A DNA stretch of 64,000 nucleotides. Origin: Hymenobacter sp. BT559. Lineage in GTDB: Bacteria > Bacteroidota > Bacteroidia > Cytophagales > Hymenobacteraceae. The stretch spans positions 95,498 to 159,497 of the forward strand of contig NZ_JAGETY010000013.1 in the NCBI RefSeq assembly GCF_017571525.1, in the 5' to 3' direction. Positions 59,612 through 64,000 of the stretch are shown in pieces. Every line of letters starts with the position of its first letter. The first letter of the stretch is position 1. The notes beneath the pieces are model-generated. The model ran no database searches. It was given only the letters and a program-made list of their open reading frames with translations, and was not told the origin of the DNA. A program made the position numbers and the translations under genes.

Positions 59612-62572
59612 GTGGCTATTTTCGATTCTTCTACTCCCGACGCTTCCGAACCCGACTACTTGCAGACGGGCGACTCGCTCGACTTTGACCTGAGCGCTAC
59701 AGCCGACCTAGCGACTGTTGCGGCAGTAGAAGGTGCGGCTCAGGAAGCTGCGCAGGTAGTAGCAGGTGTATTGTTTGGCGGGGCAGAAGATGCTGGCCCC
59801 GAGCTGTTTGCCGACACCGAGGCGGAGCCTGATTCGCCCCAGGAAGCCGCCGAGGAAAGCGAAGACGCGGATACCAAGTTTGCTCCCGGCGAGGTGATTC
59901 ACGACCTCAACAACGTGCGTGGCATGTACCAGAATTGGTTTCTGGACTACGCCAGCTACGTGATTTTGGAGCGTGCCGTGCCGGCTGTAGAAGATGGCCT
60001 GAAGCCCGTGCAGCGTCGCATCCTGCACGCCATGAAGGAGATGGACGATGGCCGCTTCAACAAAGTGGCCAACGTTATCGGCCAAACCATGCAGTACCAT
60101 CCGCACGGCGATGCCAGCATCGGCGACGCAATGGTGAACCTGGGCCAGAAAGACCTGCTCATCGAAACGCAGGGCAACTGGGGCGATGTGCGCACCGGCG
60201 ACTCGGCCGCCGCGCCGCGCTACATTGAGGCGCGTCTCAGCAAGTTTGCCCTCGAAGTGGTGTTCAACCCCGACATCACGGAGTGGCAGATGAGCTACGA
60301 CGGCCGCAAGCGCGAGCCGACTACGCTGCCCGTCAAGTTTCCGCTGCTGCTGGCGCAGGGCGTAGAAGGCATCGCCGTGGGCCTGAGCACCAAGATTATG
60401 CCGCACAACTTTCGCGAGTTGTGCCAGGCTAGTGTGGCTGTGCTGCGGGGCCGCGAGTTTCAGCTGTACCCCGACTTTCCGACTGGGGGCCTGGCCGATA
60501 TCAGCAACTACCAGAGTGGGCAGCGCGGCGGCAAAATCCGCCTGCGGGCCACGATTGAGAAGGTCGATAAAACGCTGCTCGTCATCCGCGACATTCCGTA
60601 TGGCACTACTACTACGGCGCTCATGGAGAGCATCGTGAAGGCGAGCGAGGCCAATAAAATCAAGATTAAGAAGGTAGTCGACAACACGGCCAAGGATGTA
60701 GAGATACAGGTGCAACTGCCCCCCGGCATCAGCCCCGACCTCACCATTGACGCGCTCTACGCCTTCACCGATTGCGAAATCTCGCTTTCGCCCAACACCT
60801 GCGTCATCATCGACGACAAGCCGCGCTTCGTGAGTGTGGAGGACATGCTGCGCCTGAGCACCGGCAAAACCGTGCGGCTGCTGGAGCGCGAGCTCGAAAT
60901 CAGGCAGCAGGAACTGCAGGAGAAGTGGCATTCGGCTTCGCTGGAAAAGATTTTCATCGAAAACCGCATCTACCGCAAAATAGAAGAGTGCGAAACCTGG
61001 GAGCAGATTCTCGAAACCATCGACGCGGGCTTGAAAAAGTTTGTGCGGGTAGAGGGCGAGAAAATGAAGGCGAACGACGCGCGCATCGTGCTGCGCCGCC
61101 CGGTGAGCGAAGATGACCTGACGCGCCTAACCGAGATTCGCATCAAGCGTATTTCAAAATATGACGGTTTCAAGGCCGAGGAATACATTCAGCGCCTCGA
61201 TGCCGAGCTGGCCGAAGTGGCCGACAACCTGGCGCACCTCACGCGCTACGCCATTGCGTACTTCGAAAACCTACTGAAAAAATATGGCACGGGACGCGAG
61301 CGCAAAACTCAGCTCCGTACGTTTGATGTAGTTGCGGCACAGAAGGTTGCGATAGCCAACCAAAAGCTCTACGTGAACCGCCAAGACGGTTTCGTAGGCT
61401 ACGGGCTGAAGAAAGACGAGTTTGTATGCGACTGCTCGGACCTCGACGATATCATCGCCATCAAGCGCGACGGCACCTTTATGGTGACTAAAATCGCAGA
61501 GAAAACCTTCGTGGGCAAGGACATTCTGCACGTGGGCGTTTATAATAAAAATGATGACCGCCTTGTGTACAATATGGTGTACGTAGATGGGGCGAGCGGC
61601 ATCAGCTTCGCGAAGCGCTTCCTCGTTACGGGCATCACGCGCGACAAAACCTACGACCTCACCAAGGGTACGAAGGGCACGAAAACGTTGTACCTCACGG
61701 CTAACCCCAATTCAGAAAGCGAAACGGTTGCCATTCAGCTTTCGGACAAGGCGCCGGCTCGGGTGAAGCAGTTTGAGTTTGATTTTGCCGAGCTGGCCAT
61801 CAAAGGCAAGGGCTCGATGGGCAACATCGTAACCAAGCAGCCGATAAAGAAAATCACGCAGAAGTCGGTGGGCGACAGCACGCTAGGGGGGCGCGACGTG
61901 TTCTTCGACCCGGTGGTGGGCCGCCTCAACCACGCCGGCCACGGCCGCTACCTGGGCGCGTTCGACACCGAGCATGTGGTGCTGGTGGTGTACAAGGACG
62001 GCTCGTACGAGCTGAAATCGCCCAGCCCGACGCTGCACTTCGACGTGCCGAATATCTTGATTTTGCGCAAGCTGGAGCCCGACACCGTGGTGAACGCGGT
62101 GTACGTGGATGGTGAAACTAAAATTCACTATGTCAAGCGTTTCCATATCGAAACGACGACTATGGACAAGCCATTTACTTTTATTTCTGAAAGCAAAGGC
62201 TCAAAGCTGCTGGCGGTGAGCACCTTTGCCGAGCCCGAGATAGAGGTGAAGCTGCAGCGCGATAAAAAGGCCGATAAGGAAACTGAGAAAGTCCGCCTCG
62301 ACCAGTTTATCGAGGTGAAGGGTTGGAAGGCGATGGGCAACAAGCTCAACTACTTCAAAATCCACGGCCTCACACTGCTCACCGATGAGGGCCCCGAGCC
62401 CGCCCGCCGCGAAGCCAAGCGGCGCGGCGCGGCCAAGGCTGACGGTGGGAGCGAGGCCGGTGCCGAGCCGCTGCCGGCGGCCGCGCCCGCCAATGTGGAA
62501 GTAACAGATGAAGAAGTAGCGCAATCCCAAGCGCTGCTGCGGCGGCCCAAGGCGCAGCTAGGCCTGTTTTAA
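59612..62572 (+). CDS. parC: DNA topoisomerase IV subunit A with acidic N-terminal extension
   Basis: The 986-residue cleavage subunit has the winged-helix domain with the catalytic Tyr204 (AAPRYIEARLSK), the QRR motif (134-136), and a C-terminal beta-pinwheel region. The first 90 residues are an acidic, Ala-rich extension (many Asp/Glu) before the conserved core starting near HDLNNVRGMYQNWF. The start is a GTG at 59612, the only plausible one close to the -7 element. The gene is downstream of parE on the same strand with a terminator and promoter between. Confidence 0.93.
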   Translation: MAIFDSSTPDASEPDYLQTGDSLDFDLSATADLATVAAVEGAAQEAAQVVAGVLFGGAEDAGPELFADTEAEPDSPQEAAEESEDADTKFAPGEVIHDLNNVRGMYQNWFLDYASYVILERAVPAVEDGLKPVQRRILHAMKEMDDGRFNKVANVIGQTMQYHPHGDASIGDAMVNLGQKDLLIETQGNWGDVRTGDSAAAPRYIEARLSKFALEVVFNPDITEWQMSYDGRKREPTTLPVKFPLLLAQGVEGIAVGLSTKIMPHNFRELCQASVAVLRGREFQLYPDFPTGGLADISNYQSGQRGGKIRLRATIEKVDKTLLVIRDIPYGTTTTALMESIVKASEANKIKIKKVVDNTAKDVEIQVQLPPGISPDLTIDALYAFTDCEISLSPNTCVIIDDKPRFVSVEDMLRLSTGKTVRLLERELEIRQQELQEKWHSASLEKIFIENRIYRKIEECETWEQILETIDAGLKKFVRVEGEKMKANDARIVLRRPVSEDDLTRLTEIRIKRISKYDGFKAEEYIQRLDAELAEVADNLAHLTRYAIAYFENLLKKYGTGRERKTQLRTFDVVAAQKVAIANQKLYVNRQDGFVGYGLKKDEFVCDCSDLDDIIAIKRDGTFMVTKIAEKTFVGKDILHVGVYNKNDDRLVYNMVYVDGASGISFAKRFLVTGITRDKTYDLTKGTKGTKTLYLTANPNSESETVAIQLSDKAPARVKQFEFDFAELAIKGKGSMGNIVTKQPIKKITQKSVGDSTLGGRDVFFDPVVGRLNHAGHGRYLGAFDTEHVVLVVYKDGSYELKSPSPTLHFDVPNILILRKLEPDTVVNAVYVDGETKIHYVKRFHIETTTMDKPFTFISESKGSKLLAVSTFAEPEIEVKLQRDKKADKETEKVRLDQFIEVKGWKAMGNKLNYFKIHGLTLLTDEGPEPARREAKRRGAAKADGGSEAGAEPLPAAAPANVEVTDEEVAQSQALLRRPKAQLGLF

Positions 62573-62577
62573 CCTGC

Positions 62578-62637
62578 TTATTGCGTGAAGCAAATTGCTG
62601 CTTTGTTTCTAAACCAGCAATTTGTTCCACGCAATAA
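62578..62637. repeat. Imperfect inverted repeat after parC
   Basis: Two 23-base arms (62578-62600 and 62615-62637) with two mismatches and a 14-base centre. It may act as a terminator without T-tract. Confidence 0.55.
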
Positions 62638-62649
62638 TCGCCAAATACT

Positions 62650-63615
62650 ATGGCTGTGGTTCGCCCGACATTGGTAGTAGCCTTGCTGAGCCTGACCGGG
62701 CTAGCGGGCCTGCCCGTGGCCCGGGCACAGAAAACGACCACTGCCCAACCTTCGCCGCCCGCCAGGCCCGAGGCCGCCGAGCTGGGCACTAAGCCGAAAA
62801 CCAAGGCTAACGCCTCGCCCGCACCCGATTCGGTGGCCTTGCGCCAGCACCTGCGGCAGGCCGCTAGCCTGCAAACCAAGTACAAAGACTCGGAGGCGCT
62901 GGCCGAATACCAGGCTGTGCTCAAGCTCAACGCCCAGCACTACGAAAGCCTGTGGCGCGCCGCGGTGCTGAGCGTAACCATCGGCAACCGCTACTCGGAC
63001 GAAACCCGCAAAAAGGCCTATTTCGACGCTGCCCACCAGTATGCCGACCGCGCGCTAGCCCTCCAGCCCGAAGGCGGCGAAAGCAATTATGCGATGGCGC
63101 TCGCCCTCTTCAGCGAGGCCGGGCTGATAAGTGCCCGCGACCGGCTGCGCCTATTCAAGCAGCTGCGGTCGCACGTGTTTCTGGCTGCCGAGCGTCGGCC
63201 CGACCTGCCCGAAGCTTGGCAGCTACTGGGCCGCTGGTACTACCGCGTGGCGCATTATAACGTGCTGGAAAAGACCTTTTCGCGCATTTTTTTAGGTGGG
63301 TTTCCGCACGGTGCCAGCTCGAAGAAAGCCATTGATGCTCTCGAAAAAGCGCACCAGCTCGACCCCGGCCGGGTGCAGTACTGCTACGACCTGGCCCGTA
63401 TGTATAAGTACCAGGGCCACCGGCGCAAGGCTATTGCCATGCTGCAAGAGGCTATTAAGCTGCCCACTTATACCAGCGAAGACCTGACCGTGAACCGCCT
63501 GTGCCAGCAGCTGTTGCCGCCGCTGCTGCGGGCGGCCGCTCGCCGCGACCGTTTGCACGCCCGCTGGTACAAAAACTTAAAGCCAGCCCCCGCTACGAGT
63601 GCCGCCGGGCAGTAG
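62650..63615 (+). CDS. Exported tetratricopeptide-repeat protein
   Basis: The 321-residue protein has a signal peptide (LVVALLSLTGLAGLPVARAQ), a disordered Pro/Ala/Lys segment, and TPR-like helix pairs (LQTKYKDSEALAEYQAVLKLNAQHYESLWRAAVL in part; EKAHQLDPGRVQYCYDLARMYKYQG; RKAIAMLQEAIKLP). It is probably periplasmic. The partner is unknown. A terminator shared with the next convergent gene follows. Confidence 0.8.
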   Translation: MAVVRPTLVVALLSLTGLAGLPVARAQKTTTAQPSPPARPEAAELGTKPKTKANASPAPDSVALRQHLRQAASLQTKYKDSEALAEYQAVLKLNAQHYESLWRAAVLSVTIGNRYSDETRKKAYFDAAHQYADRALALQPEGGESNYAMALALFSEAGLISARDRLRLFKQLRSHVFLAAERRPDLPEAWQLLGRWYYRVAHYNVLEKTFSRIFLGGFPHGASSKKAIDALEKAHQLDPGRVQYCYDLARMYKYQGHRRKAIAMLQEAIKLPTYTSEDLTVNRLCQQLLPPLLRAAARRDRLHARWYKNLKPAPATSAAGQ

Positions 63616-63621
63616 CCATCC

Positions 63622-63663
63622 TATCAAAAAGCCCGGCTACCGAAGCAGCCGGGCCTTTTTGAT
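63622..63663. terminator. Bidirectional terminator at 63.6 kb
   Basis: ATCAAAAAGCCCGGCT and its near complement with one extra C, enclosing CGAAGC-type loop. A5 and T5 edges fit both convergent genes. Confidence 0.8.
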
Positions 63664-63683
63664 GGGCTAGCACGAAGCTGTGT

Positions 63684-64000
63684 TTACGCCGTAACTGCCT
63701 CAAAGGCTGGCTCCTGGCTAGGGTCGTGCTGGGGGCCAGTGTAGTGGCTGGTGGCTTCTTCCTGGGTGGGCGAGGCCGGAGTGCTGTCGGCTACTGGCTC
63801 GGCCTCGGTGCCGTAGACATACGCCAGGTCCCGAATAACGACTTCGACATTGACTTGCAGGTCTTTGAGCACGCCGTCGGCAATGTCATAGACGAGGCCG
63901 TGCAGGCGCGGGGGCTTGTCGCTGCGCAAGGCGTTCTGGATGATATTGGTCTTGGCCAGGTTGCGCACCTGCTCCATCACGTTGAGCTCGACGAGGCGGC
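63684..64000 (-). CDS. Beta-class carbonic anhydrase, C-terminal part
   Basis: The reading frame is open to the window's right edge, so the N-terminal part with the zinc ligands is outside. The visible segment has RLVELNVMEQVRNLAKTNII and LHGLVYDIADGVLKDLQVNVE, matching the C-terminal end of Bacteroidota beta-carbonic anhydrases, which interconvert CO2 and bicarbonate. About 45 Pro/Glu/Ser-rich residues extend past the conserved end. Confidence 0.82.
   Translation of the reverse strand, partial: RLVELNVMEQVRNLAKTNIIQNALRSDKPPRLHGLVYDIADGVLKDLQVNVEVVIRDLAYVYGTEAEPVADSTPASPTQEEATSHYTGPQHDPSQEPAFEAVTA

Noticed and set aside
59708..60931. A 407-codon open frame on the minus strand opposite parC
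   Set aside because: Antisense of a conserved gene in high-G+C DNA; no family pattern.

Overview
The window reads as chromosomal DNA of a high-G+C member of the Bacteroidota, most likely Hymenobacter or a close relative. The reasons are a type IX secretion C-terminal sorting domain on a secreted glycanase (25175-27415), several TAnnTTTG promoter -7 elements (best at 37400-37431), almost no Shine-Dalgarno signals, a ParE/ParC pair of the Bacteroidota type, and many CTAG-rich motifs. I found no rRNA, tRNA, CRISPR array, insertion sequence or phage gene.

Region by region: 1-7.6 kb carries a partial surface protein, a CrtA-type carotenoid oxygenase, a flavin-binding stress protein, AcpH, a SemiSWEET transporter, SlyD, a large-subunit catalase and a beta-propeller lipoprotein. 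7.8-16 kb has CutC, a GH92 alpha-mannosidase, an IGHMBP2-like helicase, a small operon (Kazal inhibitor, cupin, STAS-like protein, DUF7710-like protein) and two YtxH-type stress proteins. 16-23.6 kb has LysS, an unrecognised 370-residue protein, the Prc protease, an ADP-ribosylglycohydrolase and an EamA exporter. 23.6-29.1 kb holds a GH125 alpha-mannosidase, a GH64 beta-1,3-glucanase and a yellow/MRJP-like lipoprotein. GH92, GH125 and GH64 together suggest attack on fungal cell walls (alpha-mannan plus beta-1,3-glucan).

The most interesting part is 29.2-44.9 kb. On the minus strand it carries the components of a SWIM/DUF5691 - MoxR AAA ATPase - DUF5682 - VWA module, a multi-gene set of unknown function. 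Here it is split in two. SWIM-DUF5691 (fused into one protein) and MoxR lie at 40.6-44.9 kb. DUF5682 and VWA lie at 29.2-33.7 kb. Two small immunity-like genes, one of them Imm51-like, sit between DUF5682 and VWA with gaps of 8-10 bp. The two halves are separated by a block of mostly plus-strand genes: a TPR sensor kinase, a LuxR-type regulator, a secreted protein, an OmpA-family protein and, on the minus strand, a beta-propeller lipoprotein.

45-57 kb has a coiled-coil protein with a C-terminal membrane helix, two tandem DUF421 membrane proteins each ending in a zinc ribbon, an AT-rich orphan gene, tryptophan 2,3-dioxygenase, L-serine dehydratase beta subunit, a TolC-adaptor efflux pair, a PAP2 phosphatase, an exonuclease/GIY-YIG fusion, a DUF2383 four-helix protein and an AI-2E-type transporter. 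57-64 kb has parE, parC, a TPR protein and the C-terminal end of a beta-carbonic anhydrase. Five families of short inverted (REP-like) repeats and many strong hairpin terminators occupy the intergenic spaces.
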